In this document: positions 1 through 7,502 of the stretch, piece by piece
Numbering within the stretch: the first letter of the stretch is position 1
Layout of the letters: each line of letters begins with the position of its first letter
Assembly: GCF_018403265.1 (NCBI RefSeq)
Contig: NZ_BOSI01000001.1
Coordinates: 1,054,001-1,118,000, forward strand
Length of the DNA: 64,000 nucleotides
Direction of reading: 5' to 3'
Source of the DNA: Paenibacillus sp. J31TS4
GTDB lineage: Bacteria > Bacillota > Bacilli > Paenibacillales > NBRC-103111
Position numbers and translations under genes: made by a program
Notes under the pieces: generated by a model
Told to the model about the DNA's origin: nothing
The model's input: the letters and a program-made list of their open reading frames with translations, nothing else
Database searches by the model: none

Positions 1-61
1 GCTGCCGCGCGGGCAGGTCGCGGTGGACGAGCCGCTGCTGCGGCTCCTCGCCGGAGGCTGA
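1..61 (+). CDS. C-terminal end of an unidentified protein (partial)
   Basis: Reading frame 2 is open from the window edge and ends at a TGA at 59-61, giving a 19-residue tail that begins LPRGQVAVDEPLL. It is followed about 100 bases later by a strong hairpin terminator, which fits the end of a plus-strand gene. Too little is visible to name a family. The codons are GC-rich like the neighbouring genes. It could be chance, since the open stretch is short. Confidence 0.45.
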   Translation, partial: LPRGQVAVDEPLLRLLAGG

Positions 62-162
62 GCGGCGGCGGCGCCTTGCCCCGCGGCGCTCGCGTGCATG
101 GAAGCGCACGCGGAGAAAGCGCATGCGGAGGAAGCGCACGCGGCGAAACGCCTGCGATGAAC

Positions 163-207
163 GCACGAAGAAGGGACCCGCTCGGGAAGCGGGTCCCTTC
201 TTCGTGC
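163..207. terminator. Bidirectional intrinsic terminator
   Basis: A 20-bp near-perfect inverted repeat (163-182 and 188-207) with a 5-base loop lies between the convergent plus-strand partial gene and the minus-strand threonine synthase gene. The stem carries AAGAAGGG / CCCTTCTT at its base and so gives U-rich tracts in both directions. It probably ends transcription from both sides. Confidence 0.8.
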
Positions 208-231
208 GCTGACATCGCGGGGGCGGTGCCG

Positions 232-1452
232 CTAGCGCCTCGCCTGCAGCAGGCGGCGGACGTCGGCGTAGCTCCGCACGAGCGGCGGGCCGGCTAGCGA
301 TGGCTCGGCAGCAGCATACTTGAGCGCGTGTGCCGTGTTGAACACGACGACGCGATCGGTCGGCTCCAGCCAGCCGTCGCTGCGCAGCCGAAGCAGGCCG
401 GCCCACGCCGCGGCCCCTTCCGGCGACGACGAGAGGCCTTCGCGCCCCGTCTCGGCCGCCGCAGACTCGATCTCGCCGCACGATACCGCCACCGCTGTCC
501 CGTCGGTCCGCCGGATAATCTCCGCTATCAGATCGCCGTCAGGCGGCTGCGGCACGCGCAGGCCCGTCGGCGCCGACTCCACCGGTCCGGCAGGCGGACG
601 GACACGCTCACCGGCGGCAACCGCGTCGACAATCGGCTGGCAGCCGGCCTCCTGCACGCTGACGAACCGGGGGAGAGGCCCCTCCGCCAGCCCCATCTCC
701 CTCAGCTCGCGGAACGCCTTCCACAGGCCGATAATCCCCGACCCGCCGCCCGTCGGGTAGACGATGACGTCGGGGAGCCGCCAGCCCAATTGCTCGGCGA
801 GCTCGAGCCCCATCGTCTTTTTTCCCTCCACTCGGCCAGGCTCGCGCAGGGTCCCGACGTGAAACCAGCCCTGCTCGTCCCGGCCTTCCTCGATCAAGGC
901 GCTTGCGTTATGAATGAGACCGTCCACTATATAGGTTTGCGCTCCATACCGCATGCTCTCCTCCACGATGAGACGCGGACAGTCCCTTGGCACGAACACA
1001 TAGGCGTCCAGGCCGCCTCTTGCCGCGTAGGCGGCAAAAGCCGAGGCCGCGTTACCGTTGGACGGTACCGCCGCCCGGTGGATGCCCCTCTCCTTCAGCA
1101 GCGAGACTGCTGCCGAGAAGCCCCGGGCTTTGAAGCTGCCGGTCGGATTCTGCTCCTCCCGCTTCACGTAGATCTCTCGCAGAGCCAACCTCTTCTCCGC
1201 TCTAGGCAGCCGCAACAGCGGGGTCCCTCCTTCGCCAAGTGTAACGATCGCCTCCGTCAGCCGGACAGGAAGCAGTTCCAGATACCGCCACATCGACGTT
1301 GTGCGTCCTGTGAGCTCCTCCTTCGTCATGGTCCGGCCCGCCAGCTCGAGGTCGTATGCCACCAGAAGCGTGCCTCCGCAGCGGCATTTGCCTCTCAGGG
1401 CAAAGGGCTGACGGCGCTCGCAGCGGCTGCAGACCAGCCAGCATTTGCTCAT
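232..1452 (-). CDS. thrC: Threonine synthase-like PLP enzyme
   Basis: The product of 406 aa fits the fold-type II PLP family that converts O-phospho-L-homoserine to threonine, or a close paralogue. The N-terminus has a zinc-ribbon-like element (CSRC at 8-11, CRC at 23-25). The motif NPTGSFKAR places the PLP lysine at about K108, and the phosphate-binding glycine loop YPTGGGSGI follows in the second half. I chose the ATG at 1450-1452 because GGAGGGA lies 7-9 bases upstream; the frame is open a further 64 codons but has no ribosome site there. No hom or thrB neighbour is present, so a role outside the classic thr operon is possible. Divergent from panD, with 166 bases between them. Confidence 0.85.
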   Translation of the reverse strand: MSKCWLVCSRCERRQPFALRGKCRCGGTLLVAYDLELAGRTMTKEELTGRTTSMWRYLELLPVRLTEAIVTLGEGGTPLLRLPRAEKRLALREIYVKREEQNPTGSFKARGFSAAVSLLKERGIHRAAVPSNGNAASAFAAYAARGGLDAYVFVPRDCPRLIVEESMRYGAQTYIVDGLIHNASALIEEGRDEQGWFHVGTLREPGRVEGKKTMGLELAEQLGWRLPDVIVYPTGGGSGIIGLWKAFRELREMGLAEGPLPRFVSVQEAGCQPIVDAVAAGERVRPPAGPVESAPTGLRVPQPPDGDLIAEIIRRTDGTAVAVSCGEIESAAAETGREGLSSSPEGAAAWAGLLRLRSDGWLEPTDRVVVFNTAHALKYAAAEPSLAGPPLVRSYADVRRLLQARR

Positions 1453-1618
1453 CGTCTTCGCTCCCTCCGAATGAACTCCTTCTCCCACCATACACGTCCC
1501 GGCGAAAAACGGAACGGCATCCGCCCATCGAAAGAAGAACGAAGGGGAACCCGCAAGGGCTCCCGTCATACAATGGTGGCAAAACCGGCTGCGCCGGAAG
1601 GAAGGGAGTGCTGCCACC

Positions 1619-2047
1619 GTGCAGCGACTGATGTGCAAAGGCAAAATCCACCGGGCGACGGTTACCGAGGCCGATCTCGACTATGTCGGAAGCATCACGA
1701 TTGACGCCCTGCTGATGAAGCATGCGGGCATTCTGCCCTACGAGATGGTCCAAATCACCAGCCTGCGCAATGCGACGCGCTGGAAGACATATGCTCTCCC
1801 CGCGCCGGAAGGTTCGGGCAAAATCGGGCTGAACGGCCCCCCCGCCCATCTGTTCCAGCCCGGCGATCTGGTCATTATCTTGAGCCTCGGCCTGATGAAC
1901 GAGGAGGAGGTCGAGCGGCTCAAGCCTCAAGTCGTCTTCGTGGACGAAACCAACCGGATTACGGCAGTGGAGGAGCATGATCTCGTCGTGCTGCGGCAGG
2001 AGCTGGCGCGGGCGGAGAAAGCAAGGGCAGACGAAAGCGGGCATTGA
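1619..2047 (+). CDS. panD: Aspartate 1-decarboxylase proenzyme
   Basis: PanD decarboxylates L-aspartate to beta-alanine for pantothenate and coenzyme A synthesis in the cytoplasm. The 142-aa length and the sequence match the family. The self-cleavage site is intact: Gly24-Ser25 in YVGSITID, where Ser25 becomes the pyruvoyl group. The start is GTG at 1619-1621, about 10 bases after GGGAG; the next ATG (1631) is too far from that site. The last 15 or so residues (rich in E, A and R) extend past the usual core. panB and panC are not adjacent, so it is a single-gene unit here. Confidence 0.93.
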   Translation: MQRLMCKGKIHRATVTEADLDYVGSITIDALLMKHAGILPYEMVQITSLRNATRWKTYALPAPEGSGKIGLNGPPAHLFQPGDLVIILSLGLMNEEEVERLKPQVVFVDETNRITAVEEHDLVVLRQELARAEKARADESGH

Positions 2048-2371
2048 GAACGCCCCGCTCCCGGGCCTCAGAGAGAGCCGGGTGCCGATCCAACAGTGAC
2101 TCTCTTCCGTATGCGTCCCCATGCCGGGCGGTCGACGCTTTCCTCTCCCCACCCTTTAACGATTCACCCCGCAGCTTAGCGGGTCTGCCCTGCCGGTTGC
2201 GGCGAGGCCCCCGCTCTCTGCGCCGCGTAGCTCTGCATGGCGATCGCCGGATACCGGTCATACCGCCGGCTCTGCATCAGGACCAATCCTCTGATTCCTT
2301 AATTTTACAAGAAAAGCGGATAAGCGGGAATTTCTTTATCCTTCTCCCGCCTCCCGTTTATCCGTAAAATA
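2048..2371. other. Intergenic stretch without a recognised gene
   Basis: About 320 bases between panD and the XRE gene's terminator. The left part is GC-rich, the right part (2290-2370) is AT-rich and pyrimidine-rich. I see no open frame with a ribosome site, no tRNA and no clear riboswitch fold. Confidence 0.5.
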
Positions 2372-2376
2372 AGAAA

Positions 2377-2399
2377 AACCCGCCGGAACCCGGCGGGTT
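2377..2399 (-). terminator. Intrinsic terminator of the XRE regulator gene
   Basis: Perfect 10-bp stem AACCCGCCGG / CCGGCGGGTT with a 3-base loop. Read on the minus strand it is followed by a T-rich run (complement of AATAAGAAAAA at 2368-2378). It lies about 33 bases after the stop codon of the minus-strand regulator. Confidence 0.88.
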
Positions 2400-2431
2400 G
2401 TCAATAAAGAAGCAAACACGTACTAAAAGGA

Positions 2432-3022
2432 TTACAGCTCGCGGACCGCATTCCACATCCGGCGGACCGCTTTTTTCTTGTCCTCCGGAGCGTCGGCGAT
2501 CTGCTTGATCCAGTTCTCCAGCTTGGGTTCCTCCTCGGGGCTAGCCTCCACGGCGGCTTCCGTCTTCTCCTGCGCACCGCCTAGAAGCTCGTCGGCGGAT
2601 ACCTCCAATGCGCGGGACAGCCGGAGCAGCAGCTCGAGATCAATCCTCTTCTTGCCGTTCTCCAGTGCACGATAGACGCGCTTTTCCAAGCCGAGCTCAT
2701 CACTCATCGTCTGCTGCGTATGCTTGCCCGCCTTGCGAAACTTCCGCACGCGCTCGGCAACCGCCGCCTCCATCTCGGTGAGCTCTTCCTCTATGACGGC
2801 TTCATCCTGTGCGTCCTTGTCGGTGTCCTGGTAAGGAGTCGGATCGAACCCGAGTACATCGGCAAGCGGCCCGATAAACTTTGTACGGATTTTTGTGCTT
2901 TTGCCTGTTTCCCATGCGTACACAGCTCCGGCCGAAGCGGATATTTTGTCGGCCAGCTCTTTTCTGGACATGTGCAGTTCTTTACGCTTCGTCTTAATTA
3001 CCTCAGCTAGCGGCTGTCCCAA
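2432..3022 (-). CDS. XRE-family regulator with two HTH domains
   Basis: Predicted cytoplasmic DNA-binding protein of 196 aa. Two Cro/C1-type helix-turn-helix units are visible: the first at about residues 5-55 (RKELADKISASAGAVYAWE), the second at about 90-150 (QTMSDELGLEKRVYRALENG), joined by an acidic linker. The C-terminus is charged. The frame is open 45 codons further upstream, but no ATG there has a ribosome site; I prefer the TTG at 3020-3022, which has GGAG eight bases upstream and puts the first HTH at the very N-terminus as is normal. It is monocistronic with its own terminator. Targets are unknown. Confidence 0.8.
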   Translation of the reverse strand: MGQPLAEVIKTKRKELHMSRKELADKISASAGAVYAWETGKSTKIRTKFIGPLADVLGFDPTPYQDTDKDAQDEAVIEEELTEMEAAVAERVRKFRKAGKHTQQTMSDELGLEKRVYRALENGKKRIDLELLLRLSRALEVSADELLGGAQEKTEAAVEASPEEEPKLENWIKQIADAPEDKKKAVRRMWNAVREL

Positions 3023-3191
3023 AAGTATCAACTCCACACAACAATGTATTATGTATTCGCTCAACCTTATTGTATGTAAATTCAGCACGAAAAGTAAAGC
3101 GGAAACTAAATCTAATGATTGGCTTATCCTTGCTGTCGTATACATTTTAGCAGTCATTCTGATAAATTGCCGGGGAAGCGCCCGACCGACA

Positions 3192-3244
3192 GGCGGCCGG
3201 CCCAGCCGGCGCCTCCGTCAGAGAACGCCAGCGGGCCGGCCGCC
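3192..3244 (-). terminator. GC-rich hairpin after the SleB-like gene
   Basis: A 12-bp perfect inverted repeat (GGCGGCCGGCCC at 3192-3203, GGGCCGGCCGCC at 3233-3244) with a 29-base loop lies 35-90 bases after the minus-strand hydrolase gene. No T run follows, so it may be a weak or factor-dependent terminator. Confidence 0.45.
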
Positions 3245-3278
3245 GGGGGAAGTCTATGTAACGAGAAGCCAGGAACCG

Positions 3279-3920
3279 TCAATTCGTGAAGATGTGAGCC
3301 CCAATCACAGCCATAGTCGGCCGCTTCTTGCTCCATTCCGCCGTCGCGATCACCGGGTTATAGTAGAACAACGCTCCCTTGGTCGGATCGCTGCCGTTCA
3401 GCGCCGCTCTCGCCGCCTTGTAGGAAGTCTCGTCCGGCTTCAGCCAATATTGCCCGTCGTCGACGGCGGAGAATTGGCCGGGCTGGAAGATTACCTCGGA
3501 GATTGAGTCGGGAAACAGATTCGACTGAACGCGATTCAGGACAATCGCGCCGACGGCCACTTGGCCGGTGAACGTTTCGCCGCGCGCCTCGGAATAGATG
3601 ATCCGGGCGAGCTGCTCCAGTGCTCCCTGCTTAGGGGAGGCCGCTTTTTTTAACTTCGCGATGGTGGCGTCATCTGCTTTGCCGGTCGCCGACAGACCGT
3701 ACGCTCGCTGGAACCGCTTCACCGAATCGGCGGTTTGCGTACCGTAATAGCCGGTCAGGCCAACCTTGAAATAGCCAAGAGTGCTCAGCCTTTCCTGCAG
3801 ATCGAGCACATGCTCGCTCTTGCTTCCTTTGTCGAGTGACAGTGCGGAGGCGGACGGAGCCGTCCAGGCAACAGCCGCTGCGAGAACCGCTGCAGATACA
3901 ACAGTCGGTAATGGTTTCAT
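3279..3920 (-). CDS. sleB: SleB-like spore cortex-lytic / cell wall hydrolase
   Basis: Secreted 213-aa protein. Residues 1-27 form a signal peptide (hydrophobic run ending ASA). A peptidoglycan-binding domain follows at about 28-90 (DLQERLSTLGYF...TADSVKRFQ), then a hydrolase_2 (SleB/CwlJ) domain at about 100-213 with IIYSEARGE, which holds the catalytic glutamate, and AVGAIVLNRV. This is the domain order of SleB, the lytic transglycosylase that opens the spore cortex at germination. The ATG at 3918-3920 has GAGGGA upstream. ypeB, the usual partner, is not next to it, so a different wall-turnover role is possible. Confidence 0.85.
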   Translation of the reverse strand: MKPLPTVVSAAVLAAAVAWTAPSASALSLDKGSKSEHVLDLQERLSTLGYFKVGLTGYYGTQTADSVKRFQRAYGLSATGKADDATIAKLKKAASPKQGALEQLARIIYSEARGETFTGQVAVGAIVLNRVQSNLFPDSISEVIFQPGQFSAVDDGQYWLKPDETSYKAARAALNGSDPTKGALFYYNPVIATAEWSKKRPTMAVIGAHIFTN

Positions 3921-4140
3921 GTTCCAGATTCCCTCCTCTTTGTTCTTGACCGCGCCGATGCGCGAGCAGACGTAGCAATCTTGCTGGTAACGGTCATGCT
4001 CCTCCTCCGGACGCTGCAAGAGGCTGCCGGAGGAGGTACAGGGGAGTGACGGACGGTTCTGGAACCGGGCCGTCCTTCATAAAGTTCGAAACGGCCGGCC
4101 GCTATATTACCGTCGGAATCAAAAAAAATACGGACACGCC

Positions 4141-4164
4141 AAAAAGAGCCGGTCTCCCGGCTCT
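4141..4164 (-). terminator. Intrinsic terminator
   Basis: 8-bp stem AGAGCCGG / CCGGCTCT with a 4-base loop. On the minus strand it runs into TTTTT (complement of 4141-4145). It lies 18 bases after the stop of the small acidic minus-strand gene. Confidence 0.82.
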
Positions 4165-4181
4165 CTTCTCTCCGCTTATCG

Positions 4182-4505
4182 CTAGTTCTCATCCCGCTCC
4201 AGCCGGTTCTCCTCCACCGGGCTGCCGGTGCCGTCCTCGGCCTCCCCTCTTCTCTCCCCAGTCCGCAGCTCGGATTCCACAGCGCCGGCCCTTCTCAAGT
4301 AGTCCTCATACCGGTCGTCCACTTCTTTAGCCATCTGGCGGTAGCGTTTGGTCTCCTCCACGATCGGATCCACCTGCGCCGTCAGCCGGATTTCGTAATG
4401 GGACGGGAGCCGCTTCACGGCTTCTTTGCCCGGCTCCTTCGGGTCTGCCCCCTCCTGCTCAAGCGCATCGGAGAGCAGCCGCTCCAGCTTGTCCTTCTCT
4501 TCCAT
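4182..4505 (-). CDS. Small charged hypothetical protein
   Basis: 107 aa, very rich in Glu, Arg, Lys and Asp, with no signal peptide or membrane segment. Long helical stretches (EEKDKLERLL near the start, VEETKRYRQMAKEVDDRYED in the middle) suggest a coiled-coil or extended helical protein. The ATG at 4503-4505 follows AAGGAGG with good spacing. A terminator sits directly behind it, so it is a single-gene unit. I do not recognise a family and infer no function. Confidence 0.75.
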   Translation of the reverse strand: MEEKDKLERLLSDALEQEGADPKEPGKEAVKRLPSHYEIRLTAQVDPIVEETKRYRQMAKEVDDRYEDYLRRAGAVESELRTGERRGEAEDGTGSPVEENRLERDEN

Positions 4506-4682
4506 CGTGTTTGCCTCCTTTTGCCTATATGCTCTACTCTTACTATACCCAGATCCCGCCTGCCGAGAAAACGGAACGCCCAAAGGAACGCCAGGGGAGA
4601 GGGCGGATGCCCATCTTCCCCGCTCGTGCATATGCTGGAGGGAGAATGCAAGCGAAGCGACTTCGCGAAAGGAGATCTCCGA

Positions 4683-5600
4683 ATGGAACCTATACTCCGC
4701 TCGGCTCTGCTGGCCCTGTCCCGCAGCCGCACGGCATGCCGCGCCGCAAGACGCTACGGCATGAAGCTCGGCGCCAGCCGGTTCGTCGCCGGGGAGAGCA
4801 TCGAGAAGGCGATGGCGGCGGTTCGTGCTCTGAATGCCGATGGGATCAGCGCCACGCTCGATCATCTCGGCGAATCCGTCACGACGGAAGAGGAGGCGCG
4901 CGAAGCGGCCGCGTGCTGCCTGCAGACGCTGGAGGCGATCCGGGAGACGGGCGTCGACTCCCATCTCTCCGTCAAGCTTACGCAGCTAGGACTCGATCTC
5001 TCCCCCGGCCTGTGCGAGGAGAACATGCGTCGGATTGTCGGGCTCGCCCGCAGCCATCGCAATTTCGTCCGCATCGACATGGAAGATTACGCGCACAACG
5101 AAGCGACCCTCGATTTGTTCGAGAAGCTGCACCGCGAATTCGGCTCATCGGTTGGACTCGTCCTCCAGTCGTATCTGTACAAGAGCGAGAAGGATCTCGT
5201 CCGGCTTGGCCGGTACGGGCCCAATGTACGGATCGTCAAGGGAGCGTACAAGGAATCTCCGCGCGTCGCCTTTCCCCGCAAAGCGGACGTCGACCGCAGC
5301 TATATTCGCATGGTGGAAAGCCATATGCGGCGAGGTCATTACACGGCGGTCGCTACCCATGACGACGCGATCATCCGCCATGTGAAGCGGTTCGCCCGGT
5401 CGAACGGGATTCCCCGAGACCGCTTCGAATTCCAGATGCTTTTCGGTATCCGGACGCAGGAACAGCTGGCCCTCGCCAAACAGGGCTATAAGGTGCGCGT
5501 CTATGTGCCGTTCGGCGTCGACTGGTACGGCTATTTCATGCGGCGCCTGGCCGAGCGGCCTGCGAACGTCGCCTTTGTGTTGAAGTCGCTGTTCAAATAA
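4683..5600 (+). CDS. Proline dehydrogenase
   Basis: Monofunctional FAD-dependent proline dehydrogenase (305 aa), which oxidises proline to pyrroline-5-carboxylate at the membrane. The PRODH barrel is seen in the order SATLDHLGES (about 57-66), LSVKLTQLGL (about 98-107), RIDMED (about 131-136), LQSYLY, RIVKGAYKE and the C-terminal YVPFGVDWYGYFMRRLAE, which carries the conserved tyrosine/arginine proline-binding residues. Length matches the Bacillus PutB/FadM type, not bifunctional PutA. The ATG at 4683 follows AAAGGAG. No pyrroline-5-carboxylate dehydrogenase gene is adjacent. Confidence 0.92.
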   Translation: MEPILRSALLALSRSRTACRAARRYGMKLGASRFVAGESIEKAMAAVRALNADGISATLDHLGESVTTEEEAREAAACCLQTLEAIRETGVDSHLSVKLTQLGLDLSPGLCEENMRRIVGLARSHRNFVRIDMEDYAHNEATLDLFEKLHREFGSSVGLVLQSYLYKSEKDLVRLGRYGPNVRIVKGAYKESPRVAFPRKADVDRSYIRMVESHMRRGHYTAVATHDDAIIRHVKRFARSNGIPRDRFEFQMLFGIRTQEQLALAKQGYKVRVYVPFGVDWYGYFMRRLAERPANVAFVLKSLFK

Positions 5601-5606
5601 TAGGCG

Positions 5607-6014
5607 CTAGCCTTCGACGCGGTATTTCCTCTCCAGCTCCGACATCTCGGCGGGGTTCGCTAGGCGAAGAGGCCGGTCGGCGTGCACGCGAAGCGGCTCC
5701 GCTCGCTCCGGTCGCTGGCCGAGACGTTTGACACGCTCCACAACGGCTTCATCCACTGGTATGTCCTCCAGCTCATCGTCGGTGAAAGCCAGCGGAATCT
5801 CTTGGGTCAACCGGCAGCGGTTCCCCCGTTCGTCCTTGTATTGAACGGCAGCTTCGAGGAAGGTCTGCCCTGCTGTCGCCTGACCGTCGGTAAGCAGCTC
5901 GAATAGGAGATCATGCGGGCCGGCCCCCTCCGGGAGTACGATGGCATCCTCGTCCGTTTCCGGATACCCGCATAAATTCCCGCTCCGCACGATCCCGGGG
6001 GGCAGCGCCAGCAT
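5607..6014 (-). CDS. Hypothetical protein, possibly longer at its N-terminus
   Basis: 135 aa from the first ATG (6012-6014), which has no ribosome site. The same frame stays open upstream to and into the MerR gene, and that extra part reads like real protein (CNHLWVRVVPEETWRTVRL). It has no ATG, GTG or TTG. A CTG at 6111-6113 sits 16 bases after GGAG in the MerR tail and might start it; an out-of-frame ATGA overlap with the MerR stop is also present. A lost base near 6115 would explain both. The C-terminal half is charged and soluble. The gene probably belongs to the MerR operon. Family not recognised. Confidence 0.55.
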   Translation of the reverse strand: MLALPPGIVRSGNLCGYPETDEDAIVLPEGAGPHDLLFELLTDGQATAGQTFLEAAVQYKDERGNRCRLTQEIPLAFTDDELEDIPVDEAVVERVKRLGQRPERAEPLRVHADRPLRLANPAEMSELERKYRVEG

Positions 6015-6117
6015 AAGCCGGACTGTCCGCCACGTCTCTTCGGGGACGACCCGGACCCATAAGTGATTGCACCCTTCCTCACGTTCTATGACCGGCTTCG
6101 TCAGACGCGGCAGATCA

Positions 6118-6537
6118 TCATCGGTTGTTCTCCTCCCTAAGCATGCTGGATACGGTCTCGATCATGCGGGCCCGCAGCTCCCTGGAGACGCTCGGCCCGA
6201 CAGACAGCAGGACATCCTCCCCGATCCGGTGAACCTCATTGCCGATCCACGGACGCGACTGAACGAGTGGGAGACTGCTTCCGATCCGGGCAATCTCCTC
6301 GATCGGCTTCCCCTGCAGCTGCTCCTGAATAGCAGCGAGCGGTTCCCCGCTCTTCGCGAGTGACAGCACGGCGCGAAAATAGTGGAGATGCTCGTCGGTG
6401 TAGACACGCCTGCTTCCGACTGTTGTAAGCGGCGGGACAAGTCCGATTTGGGTATAATAGCGGACGGTCCGCAATTGAAGGGACGGATCGTCTTTTTGCA
6501 GTCTCTCCGTCAGTTCTTTGGCCGTATAGGTTTGCAT
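6118..6537 (-). CDS. MerR-family transcriptional regulator
   Basis: 139 aa. The N-terminal winged HTH shows the MerR signature: LRTVRYYTQIGLVPP (about 25-39) followed by GSRRVYTDEHL, then a helical dimerisation segment. The C-terminal effector region is short and has no conserved cysteines, so it is not a classical metal sensor. The ATG at 6535-6537 follows AAAGGAGAGGG at good spacing; an open frame upstream is not used. A pair of tandem dyads lies 58-94 bases upstream and is the likely autoregulatory operator. The next minus-strand frame (5607-6014) follows directly and may be its target. Confidence 0.87.
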   Translation of the reverse strand: MQTYTAKELTERLQKDDPSLQLRTVRYYTQIGLVPPLTTVGSRRVYTDEHLHYFRAVLSLAKSGEPLAAIQEQLQGKPIEEIARIGSSLPLVQSRPWIGNEVHRIGEDVLLSVGPSVSRELRARMIETVSSMLREENNR

Positions 6538-6594
6538 GCGCCCTCTCCTTTCTTTGTGGATCGGCATCGCGCGTGAGATGTCCCGATGCCGACT

Positions 6595-6631
6595 GTTACA
6601 GTATGCTGTATTGTTTACAGTATACTGTAAC
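6595..6631 (-). promoter_or_regulatory. Tandem dyad operator upstream of the MerR gene
   Basis: Two 16-bp palindromes stand 19 bases apart: a perfect one at 6615-6630 (TTACAGTATACTGTAA) and an imperfect one at 6596-6611 (TTACAGTATGCTGTAT). The 19-base register puts both on nearly the same face of the helix. The position 58-94 bases before the MerR start fits an operator, and the TTTACA/TTACAG and TATACT-like words could also serve as core promoter elements. Confidence 0.65.
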
Positions 6632-6683
6632 GATATGCGCAAGTAAATCAATTTCCCGAGTGCAGAGAAGAAAAACCTTAAAT

Positions 6684-6714
6684 GAGGCTCTCTTTCGTTT
6701 TGAAAGAGAGCCTC
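6684..6714. repeat. Hairpin in a divergent intergenic region
   Basis: A perfect 13-bp stem (GAGGCTCTCTTTC at 6684-6696, GAAAGAGAGCCTC at 6702-6714) with a 5-base loop. It stands between the divergent MerR gene and the membrane-anchored protein gene, about 57 bases before the latter. It looks like a terminator, with T runs on the minus side (complement of 6670-6675), but no gene on that strand ends here. Confidence 0.6.
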
Positions 6715-6770
6715 GCTGTTTAAGCAAGAGGAAGGCACACTAAACCATTTACTACCAAATGGGGGGCGCC

Positions 6771-7289
6771 ATGCGAAAAACGAAGATGATCCTCATCTCC
6801 CTACTGGGATGCGCAGCACTAATCGCCATCGTTCTGCTGCTGGTTCAACTGTCGGACATCAAGGCGGAGGGACTTAAAGCTTCTCTGTACAACAATTCGC
6901 GAGTCAATAACAAGCTGGCTTACTTGAAAGACACGATACGCAGACTGGATAGGGCCAATCAATGGGACGATTTAACCCAATTGAGCGCCGATGTCCTTGC
7001 AACCCAGACGGCAATGTTCGATTCCGCCAATCTGGCGGCGGCTTTGCCGCACTCTGTGGACTCAGATATCCGGAGTAAGCTTAACGAAGTCGCACAGCTA
7101 TTTGAGAAACGATACCTGGTGCCTTTGAACGGAAAGAAAGCCATAACAGATTCGGATATAGAAACCTACCGACGCCTGGCTTCGATCCTAGAAACCTTGA
7201 GTTTTCCACAGGGCAACCTCACACAGAAGGAATATCGAGCCGGGTTGGATCGGCTGCTGAATGCGTTGCGTAACGAAGCCGGAACATGA
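6771..7289 (+). CDS. Membrane-anchored hypothetical protein
   Basis: 172 aa with a positively charged start (MRKTKM), one hydrophobic segment at about 7-28 and a soluble, largely helical outer domain. It looks like a protein held at the outer face of the membrane by an uncleaved anchor. I chose the ATG at 6771 because GGGGGG lies five bases before it; an in-frame ATG at 6759 has no ribosome site. Its base composition is more AT-rich than its neighbours. A terminator follows about 110 bases downstream. Family not recognised. Confidence 0.75.
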   Translation: MRKTKMILISLLGCAALIAIVLLLVQLSDIKAEGLKASLYNNSRVNNKLAYLKDTIRRLDRANQWDDLTQLSADVLATQTAMFDSANLAAALPHSVDSDIRSKLNEVAQLFEKRYLVPLNGKKAITDSDIETYRRLASILETLSFPQGNLTQKEYRAGLDRLLNALRNEAGT

Positions 7290-7395
7290 CGCCAAGAACA
7301 TTCTGGATGAGCAGTATATCGCCAGGGTCAAAGGGACCGATATCGAATGGTACGGAAGCATGCAAGCCTGCGATGACGAAGACAATTGCAAAAAA

Positions 7396-7434
7396 AAAGA
7401 AGGAGTCGGTTCCCTCAAACCCGGCTCCTTCTTT
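7396..7434. terminator. Bidirectional intrinsic terminator
   Basis: 14-bp stem (AAAGAAGGAGTCGG at 7396-7409 with CCGGCTCCTTCTTT at 7421-7434, one G-T pair). A runs precede it and T runs follow it, so it can stop both the plus-strand gene ending at 7289 and the minus-strand lactonase gene ending at 7503. Confidence 0.85.
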
Positions 7435-7502
7435 TTCCATTCCCCTAGGGAAGAACAATCCCGAGGCCGTCCCCTTCAACTCCCTTATCCGGTTCCCCCG
7501 TT

